Assembly (NCBI RefSeq): GCF_014138605.1
Contig: NZ_JACJHX010000008.1
Span: forward strand, 1-64,000
Source of the DNA: Peribacillus huizhouensis
GTDB lineage: Bacteria; Bacillota; Bacilli; Bacillales; DSM-1321
DNA length: 64,000 bases
Direction of reading: 5' to 3'
Position 1 is the first letter of the stretch, and each line of letters starts with the position of its first letter. Under the pieces are notes generated by a model. That model worked only from the letters and a program-made list of their open reading frames with translations. It did not search any database and was not told the DNA's origin. Positions 1-8,299 of the stretch are shown piece by piece. Made by a program: the position numbers and the translations under genes.

Positions 1-107
1 CGCTCTCCCCTTTTTTAAAAATGAATGAGCTGCGTCTTATTAAGTATTGCCTTTTTCACTGAATTACAGAAGTTTATTTTCATGGTAGTTTAAGTGCGTT
101 TGTTTAC
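1..107. repeat. Dispersed repeat A, copy 1
   Basis: This stretch resembles 3985-4085. Both copies contain a T/A-rich lead, the words TATTGCCTTTTT and TTACAGAAG, then TTTATTTTCATGGTAGT followed by TAAGT. The exactly shared core is 26 bases (64-89 here, 4037-4062 in the other copy). No coding frame is evident. It looks like a non-coding dispersed repeat or a degenerate terminator-associated element. Function unknown. Confidence 0.6.
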
Positions 108-121
108 AAACTTTATCTAAA

Positions 122-153
122 ACAAGCCGTTTTCCCATAAGGATACGGCTTGT
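122..153 (-). terminator. Terminator after the YhgE-like gene
   Basis: Nine-base inverted arms ACAAGCCGT and ACGGCTTGT, separated by a 14-base loop, lie just beyond the stop codon of the minus-strand gene. Read on the minus strand the hairpin is followed by a short T-rich run. Confidence 0.7.
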
Positions 154-159
154 ATATTG

Positions 160-1353
160 TTATACCTCCAATTTTTCGGTTTGTGATTTCATTTTTATTG
201 AATTATGTTTTAAAGCAGAAGCTAGTATGATTACCATGCTTACTACTCCAATCCATACAAGGGTAGATAAAGGTGAACTCCAAGTTAATCCCTTTCCGAA
301 GAAGAACAATTCACGCAAGCCTTGTATCATAAATCGCATTGGCAACCAAGAATAAACCCAATCTCGATAAAATGGTGACATCATTTCTGGAGCCATTGCA
401 AGTAATGGTGCTCCAAAGAATAACATTAAGGCAAAAACAGCAATACTTCTAATTCCCAACAACGAAAGTACAGCTAAAATCATTAGGAAAAAACTAAAAG
501 AAGTAATCGATAGGAATAAAGCTGTATCCATATAATATGGAATATGAAGTCCTATCATCCCATCTGCCAACCAAGGTAAACCAAATCCAACGACAATGGC
601 GACAATTGCCCCCATCACTATTTGTCCTATCTTTGCGATAAGGCTCTCTTTCCGATTTGCAATTGATAATTTACTAACAGCGATAAAGATAATAGCAGCA
701 CTTGCCAAGCTTGCTATCCATAATGGTTGAAATAGGGAAACAGGAGAATTTCCGTTTGCACTATTAATACCAACTTCATTAACATTAATGACTTTTTTTG
801 TAATAGGTGTTGCTAGACTTGCAGCTTGCTTTACTGTTAAAGTTGCTCCTTGCTTTTCAAAACCATCAAGTAGTTGTGTACGAATATTATTATTCATATT
901 ATCAACTACCCCGTTCAATATTTGCCCAGACGCGGCTGATGCTGCTGGATTCATACCTTGATTAATAAATATTTTAACTTCGGGCGATAAAGGTGTAGGA
1001 GTCCGTATGGAAGCATGTTTCGCACTGAAATCTTTCGGGATGACTAATGCTGCGTAATATTCTTGATTATCTAACCCTTTTTGTACGTACTCTGAACTTT
1101 TTACTACAACCCATTTTACAGCAGGGTCTTTCACAGTTGTTGCATTTGAATTTTTTTGTATCATGTCAACGATTGTTTGCCCCATATTCATCTTTGGTTG
1201 ATTAGGGATTTCAATCCCTACATCCTCATTTACAATTGCAATGGGCAAATTTTTTGGTTGAGGTTGAACCGATGGAAATAATGTTAGTGAAAAGATAAAA
1301 ATAACTGCTAATGCGATAATGGGTGAAATTAAAAACAGTTTGTTTCTGAACAT
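160..1353 (-). CDS. YhgE/Pip-type ABC-2 family membrane protein
   Basis: A 397-residue membrane protein of the ABC-2 type / YhgE-Pip (DUF3533-like) superfamily. One N-terminal transmembrane helix (about residues 6-28) is followed by a large extracytoplasmic domain (about 30-205) starting with the family-typical stretch LPIAIVNEDVG, then five or six C-terminal helices (about 210-385). Members act as permease-like components for export of small molecules or peptides, or as phage receptors; no ATPase is encoded beside it. It starts at ATG 1353 and is divergent from a TetR regulator, with a 26-bp palindrome between them, so it is probably the repressed target. The substrate is unknown; a drug or toxic-compound response is the usual role of such pairs. 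Confidence 0.8.
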   Translation of the reverse strand: MFRNKLFLISPIIALAVIFIFSLTLFPSVQPQPKNLPIAIVNEDVGIEIPNQPKMNMGQTIVDMIQKNSNATTVKDPAVKWVVVKSSEYVQKGLDNQEYYAALVIPKDFSAKHASIRTPTPLSPEVKIFINQGMNPAASAASGQILNGVVDNMNNNIRTQLLDGFEKQGATLTVKQAASLATPITKKVINVNEVGINSANGNSPVSLFQPLWIASLASAAIIFIAVSKLSIANRKESLIAKIGQIVMGAIVAIVVGFGLPWLADGMIGLHIPYYMDTALFLSITSFSFFLMILAVLSLLGIRSIAVFALMLFFGAPLLAMAPEMMSPFYRDWVYSWLPMRFMIQGLRELFFFGKGLTWSSPLSTLVWIGVVSMVIILASALKHNSIKMKSQTEKLEV

Positions 1354-1381
1354 ATTTTATCCTCCCTTATTTTTTGTTATA

Positions 1382-1407
1382 ATAATGAACAACCTGTTGT
1401 TCATTAT
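1382..1407. promoter_or_regulatory. TetR operator palindrome
   Basis: A perfect inverted repeat with arms ATAATGAACAAC and GTTGTTCATTAT and a 2-base centre lies between the two divergent genes, 29 bp upstream of the membrane-protein start. Position, size and symmetry are those of a TetR-family operator. Binding by the adjacent regulator is inferred. Confidence 0.75.
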
Positions 1408-1519
1408 ACTTAAAATTTTATATTTGAATCCTTTTCTCTTCAATAATCAAAAATGGCAGATGTGTTGGTTACGGAACACCTTTTATAAATGTGTTGGGTA
1501 AAATTAAGGAGGGAGTAGT

Positions 1520-2137
1520 TTGCGAGATAGTAATACGGATTTACGAATCATTCGGACAAAAGAATCCATCCGAGATGCACTAGTTGAATTAATCGAGGAA
1601 AAAGGTTTCGAGGCAATTACAGTTAAAGACATAACAACCAGAGCGAGGATTAATCGAGGAACATTTTATGCACACTATCAAGACAAATTCGATTTAATGA
1701 CTAAATGCGAAGACGAAATTATGATTGAGATGTCCAGAATTGCAAAACAGAACTTCCCAGGTGTAATCGCCGCACTTGAAACCAACTCACCGACTGTAAC
1801 ACCATTTCCCCTTGCAGTTTCAATTTTTGAATATCTAAATGAAAATAGCGGTTTTATGAGAGCTGTGTTAGGTCCAAAAGGAGATTTATCATTTCAAACA
1901 AGGCTGAAGGATTTTATGTGGAAAACAATGTTTGGTAATGAACCAAACGCACTTATTAAGGAAGAAAATTTACTTGTTCCAGGACAATATTTAGCTTCTT
2001 ACGTTGCGTCTGCACATATAGGAGTAATTCAACAATGGTTAGACAGTGGCAGGAAAGAATCTCCTCAAGAAATGGCTCGTATCCTATCAACCATAACAGT
2101 AAATGGACCCTTTTTTGCAGCTGGGTTAAAAAAATAG
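1520..2137 (+). CDS. TetR/AcrR family transcriptional regulator
   Basis: A 205-residue one-component regulator. Residues about 9-60 form the TetR helix-turn-helix, including ITTRARINRGTFYAHYQDKF. The C-terminal part is an all-helical ligand-binding domain (TetR_C type, as in Bacillus regulators of YhgE-like proteins). It starts at TTG 1520, supported by AAGGAGGG at 1506-1513. It is divergent from the membrane protein and probably represses it and itself through the palindrome at 1382-1407. A hairpin terminator follows. The inducer cannot be told from sequence. Confidence 0.88.
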   Translation: MRDSNTDLRIIRTKESIRDALVELIEEKGFEAITVKDITTRARINRGTFYAHYQDKFDLMTKCEDEIMIEMSRIAKQNFPGVIAALETNSPTVTPFPLAVSIFEYLNENSGFMRAVLGPKGDLSFQTRLKDFMWKTMFGNEPNALIKEENLLVPGQYLASYVASAHIGVIQQWLDSGRKESPQEMARILSTITVNGPFFAAGLKK

Positions 2138-2150
2138 ATTAGTCAAAGCA

Positions 2151-2197
2151 AAAGGGACAGTGCCTTAGAAAAAAACAGGTACTGCCCCTTTATTTTT
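2151..2197 (+). terminator. Terminator of the TetR gene
   Basis: Fifteen-base arms AAAGGGACAGTGCCT and AGGTACTGCCCCTTT (two mismatched positions) followed by ATTTTT. Typical intrinsic terminator 13 bp after the stop codon. Confidence 0.85.
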
Positions 2198-2339
2198 ACA
2201 AACATGTATATCTAACCTCCCTCAATAAACTAATCACAATCTCACGATTGCTCAAGAATTCTTAGGTTTTCATAGCCAAATGATTAACCACTACCATCAC
2301 AAGTCCAGCCTGATTCCTCAAGGATAGCGGATGACCGAA

Positions 2340-2619
2340 AAAATTGTATATTAAAGTAACCAATCATAGGGAAAAATTGGTTAAGTCAATTATGATCGCA
2401 CTTTTGGATGTCCACATATCTCATGGAGGTCAACCCTCCCATGCCTCACAGAGTCGATGCTCCTACATTCCTTCGTTCAACCTTTCCATGAGGTGGATGT
2501 CGGTAATGCTGCCCCACAGGATCTAAGTCCTTACGTTAGATGCTTTGCCGACTAATCCGTGCTTCCCTTGTAATTAATAATATCTAATGAAGTGACTTTG
2601 TTACCTTAATTAGTTGAAC
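2340..2619 (-). other. Non-coding segment beside IS110 remnant
   Basis: No credible gene. Read on the minus strand it lies directly downstream of the IS110-type transposase remnant at 2620-2782, so it may be the element's right non-coding end. It is clearly more GC-rich than the flanks and has several short inverted repeats. In the IS1111 branch of IS110 elements the bridge RNA is encoded at this end; that function is inferred from position only. Confidence 0.3.
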
Positions 2620-2782
2620 TTATGCGACTGCTTGATGCTCCATAAATGGAGCCATATGAGGAATATCCCTTAACATCTTGTCTTCTTGGAACGTAAATTG
2701 TTTTTTACCAATTGAAAATAAAATACGAATAAGCTTGTTACACAAAGCAATCAGGGATTGCATTTTGCGTAATCTTACAAGA
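2620..2782 (-). pseudogene. IS110-family transposase, C-terminal remnant
   Basis: The minus strand encodes about 50 codons ending at a TAA (2620-2622). The readable peptide includes MQSLIALCNKLIRILFSIGK followed by KQFTFQEDKMLRDI, a sequence pattern typical of IS110-family transposase C-termini (helix with CxKLxRIxF). Everything upstream, including the DEDD catalytic domain, is missing because the sequence switches at about 2783 to a tgl-like reading frame on the other strand. It is not the same sequence as the IS110 copy at 12180-13370. Confidence 0.6.
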
Positions 2783-2902
2783 CAACATTTATTTATACAG
2801 CTGGCACGTAGATCCTGATCTCGGGATACAATCCATTCATACGGATCATTTCTTACCTGGAGATGTTGTTTATTTTAATAATCCAGACCTTGATCCAGAA
2901 AG
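2783..2902 (+). pseudogene. tgl: Fragment of spore transglutaminase (Tgl)
   Basis: About 38 codons in one plus-strand frame read LYSWHVDPDLGIQSIHTDHF then LPGDVVYFNNPDLDPES. This matches the conserved region of Bacillus protein-glutamine gamma-glutamyltransferase (Tgl) that runs LYxWxYDxDL...PGDxVYFxNPxxxP and contains the catalytic His region of this spore-coat cross-linking enzyme. The catalytic Cys domain upstream and the C-terminus downstream are absent. The fragment is cut on the left by an IS110 remnant and on the right by an IS1595-type transposase, so it is a dead remnant. The family assignment rests on recalled motif similarity. Confidence 0.7.
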
Positions 2903-3784
2903 TTTTCTCATGGTTTTCATTGTCGGCATTGTGGAAGTACATCAGTGGTTCGTTACGGGAAGCGAGATGGTCGCCAACGTTATAAGTGCAAAGACTGTTA
3001 TAAATTAAGCAGTGATTTGACCAATTCCCCTATGTATCGTTCGAAAAAGGCAGATAAATGGATTCCATTTATAGAGTGTATGTTGAATGGTCTATCACTT
3101 CGTGAAACAGCTTCACAAATAGGCATCACTCACGTAACCGCTTTTTACTGGAGGCATAAAGTGCTGTCTGCTCTCGCAAAAGAAAGTATCGGTATATTTG
3201 AAGGTCTAGTAGAAGTAGATGAAACATACTTCTTAGAAAGCCATAAAGGACGAAGAGTTATTCCGAATCGCAAACCAAGAAAACGTGGCGGTTCTGCTAC
3301 CAAAAGAGGTATTTCCAATGAACAAGTCTGTGTATTAGTAGCTAGAGACCGAAACAAAACAACCCTTTCAAAACGAGTCGGTTTAGGTAGAATTCTAATG
3401 GAACAAATTGATAACACTCTTACATCGCATTTTAAGAATGATACGGTGCTTATTTCCGATGCTCACAATTCTTACAAATCTTACACATCTACTAATGATG
3501 TGGAGCACATCATCATAAACGGCAGTAAGAAAGAATATGTAAAGAAAGGCATCTACCACCTCAATAATATTAATAATTACCATCCCCCTTTAAAGAAATG
3601 GATAAGTCGGTTTAATGGTGTTTCTACGAAGTATTTACAACTTTATTTAGTGTGGTTTCAATTCCTCGACAATAGGAAAATGGAAAGCGATTTAAGCAAG
3701 AAAAAACAAATGCTTATCTTGGCAAGTGTTCATGGAACATGGGAAACCGCAGACAAGTTAAGACTGAGAGACTATGCATTCTAA
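2903..3784 (+). mobile_element. IS1595-family (ISXO2-like) transposase, 5' truncated
   Basis: Reading upstream of the GTG at 2945 in the same frame gives FHCRHCG before VVRYGKRDGRQRYKCKDC, a complete zinc ribbon with two CxxC pairs. This is followed by a helix-turn-helix (about LRETASQIGITHVTAFYWRH) and an ISXO2-type DDE/N domain beginning FEGLVEVDETYFLESHKG, with a second acidic site at DTVLISDAHNSY. The frame is closed by TGA at 2891 and has no usable start before the zinc ribbon, so roughly 40 N-terminal residues normally present are missing. The C-terminus (RFNGVSTKYLQLYLVWFQFL) is intact to the TAA at 3782-3784. Probably inactive; it has inserted into or recombined with a tgl gene. Confidence 0.8.
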
Positions 3785-3984
3785 ATATAAATGCACATAA
3801 AAATGAGCTGGGAAATATCTCCAAGCTCATTGAATTTTGATGTCCGTTTTTAACTAAAGCTACCCGTTAGCCATCCATGAAGCGCAAAATCAGCGCTTCA
3901 CCACAGAGAATGAAAATATAGTGAAGTGTCCGTACTGATTCTTAATCCAGTCAATCCATAGATCAATGAATTGTGGCTCTCTCC

Positions 3985-4085
3985 ATTTTTTTAAACGAAT
4001 GAGAAGGGCCTTTTTTGGTATTGCCTTTTTTCGAAGTTACAGAAGTTTATTTTCATGGTAGTGTAAGTACAATGTTTCACAAGTT
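3985..4085. repeat. Dispersed repeat A, copy 2
   Basis: Matches 1-107 (see that entry); the identical 26-base core is at 4037-4062. Just upstream (3850-3880) is a short CTAAAGCTACCCGTTAG word that recurs, with changes, at 5047, 16685 and 17090, suggesting decayed copies of one repeat family. The rest of 3785-4300 shows no gene; 3804-3828 holds a hairpin (GAGCT/AGCTC arms) that may terminate the transposase transcript. Confidence 0.6.
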
Positions 4086-4301
4086 CCCTTCATGTACTAC
4101 TATCTTGTCCAAAACCACTTTTAAAAGGAAGCGAATTAGCTATAACAAAGCATAAACATAATCATCTCAAAAACGTTCATTTTTGAGATGTACCTTCTCT
4201 TCTGCTTCACACTAAGTTATTCTCAATCACTTTGCACACCGAACATGTTTTAAGTACATAAAATACCTATATATATCTTATGTAATGAGGTGAAGAAAAT
4301 T

Positions 4302-4946
4302 ATGACTTTATATATGGATTACACATCACCATCAACTCAATACACATTTGACGTAAATAACAGTCCCTTGTTTAAAAAGGATAACAACAACCTTATTAAC
4401 ATATTAGGTGTGAACCAGTTAAATACATTGGAAAATGTATCTCTGTTAGACATTTTCCTAAGTGCCAATAATGTAGCAGAACCTCAATATCACCCAAATG
4501 CTGCCGAGTTGAACTATTGTATTTCCGGGGCGATAACTGTTTCGATGCTGAACCCATTTACAAAACAAATTCTCAATTACGCTATTACCCCCGGTCAAGT
4601 GGTAAACATTCCACAAGGTTGGTGGCATTATCAAATGGCTACTGCTGATAACACTCACTTTTTAGCAATTTTTGATGCACCAACTCCAGAGGTGGTTTTT
4701 GGTTCAGACATTTTAAAATATACTCCTACAAATATTATGGCACATACCTACTGTCTTGATGAAAATAAATGGAAAGATGCAATTGGACCGGTTAAACCAT
4801 CAACAGTTATAGGTCCTTACACAAACTGCAATAGTAAAAATGAAAATTTCTCTCAGCGGTATTTAATTCAACAGTATCAACAACAACAATATAATCAACA
4901 ATATCCCTACATGCCTCAGTATCAGCAATATTGGGGCTTTAGATAA
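4302..4946 (+). CDS. Cupin-domain protein with Gln/Tyr-rich tail
   Basis: A 214-residue single-cupin protein. Metal-site motif 1 is seen as HPNAAELNYCISG (about residues 65-77), and motif 2 as PGQVVNIPQGWWHYQ (about 97-111), with both His and the Glu of the usual 3-His/1-Glu site partly conserved. Such germin-like cupins occur in Bacillus as spore-associated or oxalate-decarboxylase-like proteins; catalytic activity is not established here. The last about 25 residues are almost only Gln, Tyr and Pro (QQYQQQQYNQQYPYMPQYQQ), a spore-coat-like low-complexity tail. The GAGGTGA at 4287-4293 is the ribosome binding site, so ATG 4302 is preferred over the overlapping GTG at 4290. A terminator follows. 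Confidence 0.75.
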   Translation: MTLYMDYTSPSTQYTFDVNNSPLFKKDNNNLINILGVNQLNTLENVSLLDIFLSANNVAEPQYHPNAAELNYCISGAITVSMLNPFTKQILNYAITPGQVVNIPQGWWHYQMATADNTHFLAIFDAPTPEVVFGSDILKYTPTNIMAHTYCLDENKWKDAIGPVKPSTVIGPYTNCNSKNENFSQRYLIQQYQQQQYNQQYPYMPQYQQYWGFR

Positions 4947-4966
4947 ATTAAATAAATAAATCTATC

Positions 4967-4990
4967 GGCATGGCTAAAACCATGCCTTTT
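4967..4990 (+). terminator. Terminator of the cupin gene
   Basis: GGCATGG and CCATGCC arms around a CTAAAA loop, followed by TTTT. Confidence 0.85.
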
Positions 4991-5425
4991 CTGTGTACCT
5001 GTTTCGCTCAAAAGCAACATGAAGGAGTTATCTCGCTTTTTCAACTAAACTGCACCGTTAGTTTAAGTGTAAACCTTCACAAACTTGTTCTTGTTTTAAC
5101 ATAAATATCCATTTTAAGTGAATCTAATTTAATCAGAAGTAGGGTAGGTGTCACCATACCATTTTACTATAAATCAACCTTTTCCTTTAACATAGCCTTA
5201 AAAATAAAGCATTAATAAAAATTTTCATGATCGAATTAGTGGGTTGATTAGCCATTCGAAAATCAAACTCGGTAGGATTTGGGTTTCCGTTACTCCATTA
5301 ACTGGCCCTATAATGAAAAAAAGCGATCTTCTTTATTGAAGAATCACGCCCTATAACGGAATAACTTAGGAGCTTCTATATCTTCTAAAAATACTTTTCC
5401 AAGTCATAACAGCTTATTAAGATAA
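4991..5425. repeat. Gene-free stretch with repeat-A fragments
   Basis: No gene. It holds AACTGCACCGTTAGTTTAAG (5047-5066) followed by a TTCACAAACTTG word like the 3' side of repeat A, and a GATCTTC...GAAGAATC hairpin (about 5326-5345) that can terminate the minus-strand gene beginning at 6016. The rest shows nothing recognisable. Confidence 0.4.
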
Positions 5426-6016
5426 TCAATGTTTTAGAAGAAAATCAACCATTCTATTTAAAGCTTCTTGTGCTGATTTTTCATCATATTTTGAAGAGTA
5501 TGGGTCACTAAATCCGTGTTGCCCGTAAAATTTATGTATCTCGATATTCTTTTTTTCTAAAGATGAAATTAACTGGTCAACAGTAAATGTTTGCTCTCTT
5601 TCAGGAAAGAATAGAATTGTTGGACATAAGGGGTCTATCCCTACAAAGTTCCTAATTCGTGAGCCATAATATCCCACAATTCCGTCGAGACAATCTTCCT
5701 CACTACACAACCAGGCAATAGTTGCCCCAACACTAAATCCGACAATATATACTTTTTTATATTTATCTTTAATATCTAATAATAGACTTTTAATTTCCTC
5801 CGAAGCATTTACAAAACCTATATTCTCAGTAAAATTACGATAAGCTAATTCCTCTTGAGAATATTCAAATGGTGTTTCCTGATTTAATAAATTTGGACAA
5901 ATAACATCAAAATCTTTTTCTGATAATAATTGACAAATATTCTTCATATGCTGGTTAATTCCATATATTTCATGAACTACAATGATTAGAGTATCTGACT
6001 TATTATATATTTTTAT
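5426..6016 (-). CDS. Dienelactone hydrolase-like protein, start codon lost
   Basis: An alpha/beta hydrolase of the dienelactone hydrolase family. In frame upstream of the first ATG (5947) are 23 further sense codons reading IKIYNKSDTLIIVVHEIYGI, and VVHEIYGIN is the family's N-terminal beta-strand/oxyanion motif. A perfect AGGAGG at 6026-6031 stands just before this, but the codons at the right distance are CTA (6017-6019) and ATA (6014-6016), not a standard start. The nucleophile motif is GFSVGATIAW (Ser in place of the family's usual Cys), the acid lies in the FFPEREQTF region and the catalytic His is in YGQHGFSDP. With the extension the length is about 197 residues. Either ATA starts translation or the start has mutated and a truncated, probably inactive product starts at 5947. 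Confidence 0.7.
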   Translation of the reverse strand: MKIYNKSDTLIIVVHEIYGINQHMKNICQLLSEKDFDVICPNLLNQETPFEYSQEELAYRNFTENIGFVNASEEIKSLLLDIKDKYKKVYIVGFSVGATIAWLCSEEDCLDGIVGYYGSRIRNFVGIDPLCPTILFFPEREQTFTVDQLISSLEKKNIEIHKFYGQHGFSDPYSSKYDEKSAQEALNRMVDFLLKH

Positions 6017-6261
6017 TAGTTTATACCTCCTATTGAATCTTCCTTCTTATTATACAATACATGCAAAAAAATCTTATCTATACTTTGGCAAAAATATCTA
6101 ATTTTATTGAGATGCTTGCTCCATTAAATGGCCTGTTCGTTGAATAAAGTCTCGTTCTCGATAACCCGAGTTGTAGTACAAGAGTGTCTAGACTTGTGTC
6201 ACTCGTCAATAAAATAAATTGTTTAATTATGTGAACCACTATGCCTTGGTCATTATTTATG

Positions 6262-6482
6262 GACTTTTAGGTCGTATAAGCATCATACGCCGCAATTCCT
6301 AAGCGAATCGCTAGGAAATGACTGGGAATGGAAATTTTCCATCATGATCCACGAAATTCACTGGCCGTTTTCGCTGCCCCTGTTGCTGTTAGAGGTCTGC
6401 CAAACGCATCATAGGAATACGTGACGACCATCGAACCATTTTGATCTCTCAATCCAATAATATCACCGCGATGATTTGTTTA
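6262..6482 (-). pseudogene. RHS/YD-repeat protein remnant
   Basis: The minus strand reads NHRGDIIGLRDQNGSMVVTY then SYDAFGRPLTATG, the unmistakable RHS (YD) repeat core of large polymorphic toxins such as WapA. It continues to NFVDHDGKFPF, matching the usual VNxxDPxGK end of the RHS core, but the normal linker (RYYDPxxGRFxSxDP) is missing, there are stops, and a frame change is needed to read LAIRLGIAAYDAYTT. A TAA lies just upstream of the first repeat. Only a scrap of a toxin gene's 3' part remains. No immunity gene is recognisable beside it. Confidence 0.75.
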
Positions 6483-6549
6483 GATATCTGTATCTAGGAG
6501 ATTAAATAATGAGTTTATAAACTTGGAAAGTTTGATAAATATATAAATT

Positions 6550-6585
6550 AAAGAGGCTCCAGTTTCTCCAGCCTCTTTAATTATA
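6550..6585 (-). terminator. Terminator of modAB
   Basis: Arms AAAGAGGCT and AGCCTCTTT surround a GGAGAAACTGG-type loop; on the minus strand the hairpin is close to the modB stop codon. Confidence 0.8.
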
Positions 6586-7266
6586 TTATTCTTGTTTTAC
6601 CCGGACAGTCAGCAGTATTAAAAAGGAAAGAATGACGATGGAAATCACCCACATCCACGCCATTTTCATATTACCAGAATCAATCGCTATATAAATAGCT
6701 GTAGGTATCGTCTGTGTTTTTCCCGGAATGTTACCAGCAAACATTAAGGTAGCACCGAATTCCCCCAATGCCCGTGCAAAGCTTAATATACTTCCTGAAA
6801 TAAGGGCCTTTGAAGCTAGAGGAATAGAAATAAATAAGAAAATTCTCCATTCATTCGCTCCATCTACCCTAGCTGCTTCTTCAATATCAAGGTTTATTCC
6901 TTGAAATCCTGATTTTGCGGACTGATACATAAGTGGAAATGCTACAACTATTGAAGCAATGACAGCAGCCCACCAAGTGAAAATGATGGGCTGCTTAAAA
7001 AGCCATTCAATAGCCTTTCCAGCCATGCTATTCTTTCCAAAGATGACAATAAGAAAAAATCCAACAACTGTAGGAGGGAGAACCATCGGGAGCATGAGAG
7101 TAGTTTCCAAAATGGATTTCCCCTTAAAAGATCTTCTAGCCAAAATTCGTCCTATCAATGTTCCAATCAAAATAACTATAACACCTGATATAGTAGCTAT
7201 TTTTATCGACAACCAAATTGGACTCAAAAATTCTTGCATAAAATCTTTATTCAATAGTAAATCCAT
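6586..7266 (-). CDS. modB: Molybdate ABC transporter permease ModB
   Basis: Inner-membrane permease (226 residues from ATG 7266) of the molybdate/tungstate importer. It has about five or six hydrophobic helices and the cytoplasmic EAA loop EEAARVDGANEWRIFLFISI, which docks the ATPase, followed by the ModB-typical FARALGEFGATLMFAGNIPG. TTG 7275 is possible, but GAGG just upstream favours ATG 7266. The start overlaps the end of modA by about 20 bp, so the two are translationally coupled. No ATPase gene (modC) follows; a terminator comes directly after. As in B. subtilis, an ATPase encoded elsewhere probably energises the system. Confidence 0.92.
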   Translation of the reverse strand: MDLLLNKDFMQEFLSPIWLSIKIATISGVIVILIGTLIGRILARRSFKGKSILETTLMLPMVLPPTVVGFFLIVIFGKNSMAGKAIEWLFKQPIIFTWWAAVIASIVVAFPLMYQSAKSGFQGINLDIEEAARVDGANEWRIFLFISIPLASKALISGSILSFARALGEFGATLMFAGNIPGKTQTIPTAIYIAIDSGNMKMAWMWVISIVILSFLILLTVRVKQE

Positions 7267-8068
7267 ATTCCTCAAATACCTTTAATGCATCGTTGCTTTG
7301 TAAATACTCATAAAATTCTTTTGCCGCTTCGTAATGTTCAGAATCCTTAATGATACCGACAGGATAAATAATAGGGATGTGTGTTGCAGAACCAGCGGTT
7401 GCAACAATTACTACCTTTTCTGAAACCAATGCATCTGTTTTGTACACAATTCCAGCGTCAACATTACCGGTTTCCACATAGGATAATACTTGACGGACAT
7501 CCTTTGCATAAACTACTTTTGACTCAACATCTTTCCATATATCCATCTTTTCAAGAGACTCTTTTGCATATTTTCCCGCAGGCACTATTTCAGGAGTTCC
7601 GATTGAAATTTTATCTACTTCAGCTTTTACAAGATCTTCGAAACTTTTAATAGATTGATCTTCTTTAGGGACAACTAATACGAGTTCATTTCCAAGAAGA
7701 TCCAATCCGTCTTCTTTCGCAATATTTCCTTCCTCAACCAATAAATCAAATTTATCTTCTGCTGCTGAGAAAAATAGATCAACCGGCGCTCCTTGAGAGA
7801 TTTGTTGCTGCAAAGAACCAGAAGCCCCAAAGTTGAATTTCAACGTTATTTCGGGATGTTCTTCTTGATATGTATGTTGAATAACATCCATTGCATCTTT
7901 CAAACTAGCTGCTGCTGAAATGGTTAATTCAACATTTTCCTTAATTTCAGATGCTGTTTGTGTTACCTGTTTGTCTGAAGATTGATCTGCACTCTCTTTA
8001 TTAGAACACGCTACTGCAAACATAAGTAAAAATAAGAGAATACTGACGAATTTAAACCGTTTTTGCAT
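7247..8068 (-). CDS. modA: Molybdate-binding lipoprotein ModA
   Basis: Periplasmic-type binding lipoprotein (273 residues). Residues 1-21 are a lipoprotein signal peptide with lipobox FAVAC, giving a lipidated Cys21, followed by a Ser/Gln/Thr-rich linker. The mature protein has the ModA signature AAASLKDAMDVI, NFGASGSLQQQISQGAPVDL and GNELVLVVPKE, which form the oxyanion pocket of two Rossmann-like lobes. It delivers molybdate or tungstate to ModB. First gene of the modAB operon; no MoCo-riboswitch-like structure was recognised in the 5' region. Confidence 0.93.
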   Translation of the reverse strand: MQKRFKFVSILLFLLMFAVACSNKESADQSSDKQVTQTASEIKENVELTISAAASLKDAMDVIQHTYQEEHPEITLKFNFGASGSLQQQISQGAPVDLFFSAAEDKFDLLVEEGNIAKEDGLDLLGNELVLVVPKEDQSIKSFEDLVKAEVDKISIGTPEIVPAGKYAKESLEKMDIWKDVESKVVYAKDVRQVLSYVETGNVDAGIVYKTDALVSEKVVIVATAGSATHIPIIYPVGIIKDSEHYEAAKEFYEYLQSNDALKVFEEYGFTIE

Positions 8069-8299
8069 GTTTCCACCTCTACCCTCTCCACCCTTTTGAT
8101 ATAATTAATTATTACTATTTACATTTTATACTAACTAATTATAAAAATAAATATTTTTCAAACTTTTCAGAAAATTAACCCTTAATAAATATAAACCTGT
8201 GAATTTTTCTGATTATCCATCTAGATGAATACGATTTTATGTTTTGTAATAAAAAAAATGCATCTTATTCATATCCGCTGACAGCTTAAGGAGTTGTTC

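Noticed and set aside
2400-2560. rRNA/tRNA-like GC-rich patch
   Set aside because: No tRNA cloverleaf or rRNA signature found; its position fits the end of an IS110-type element.
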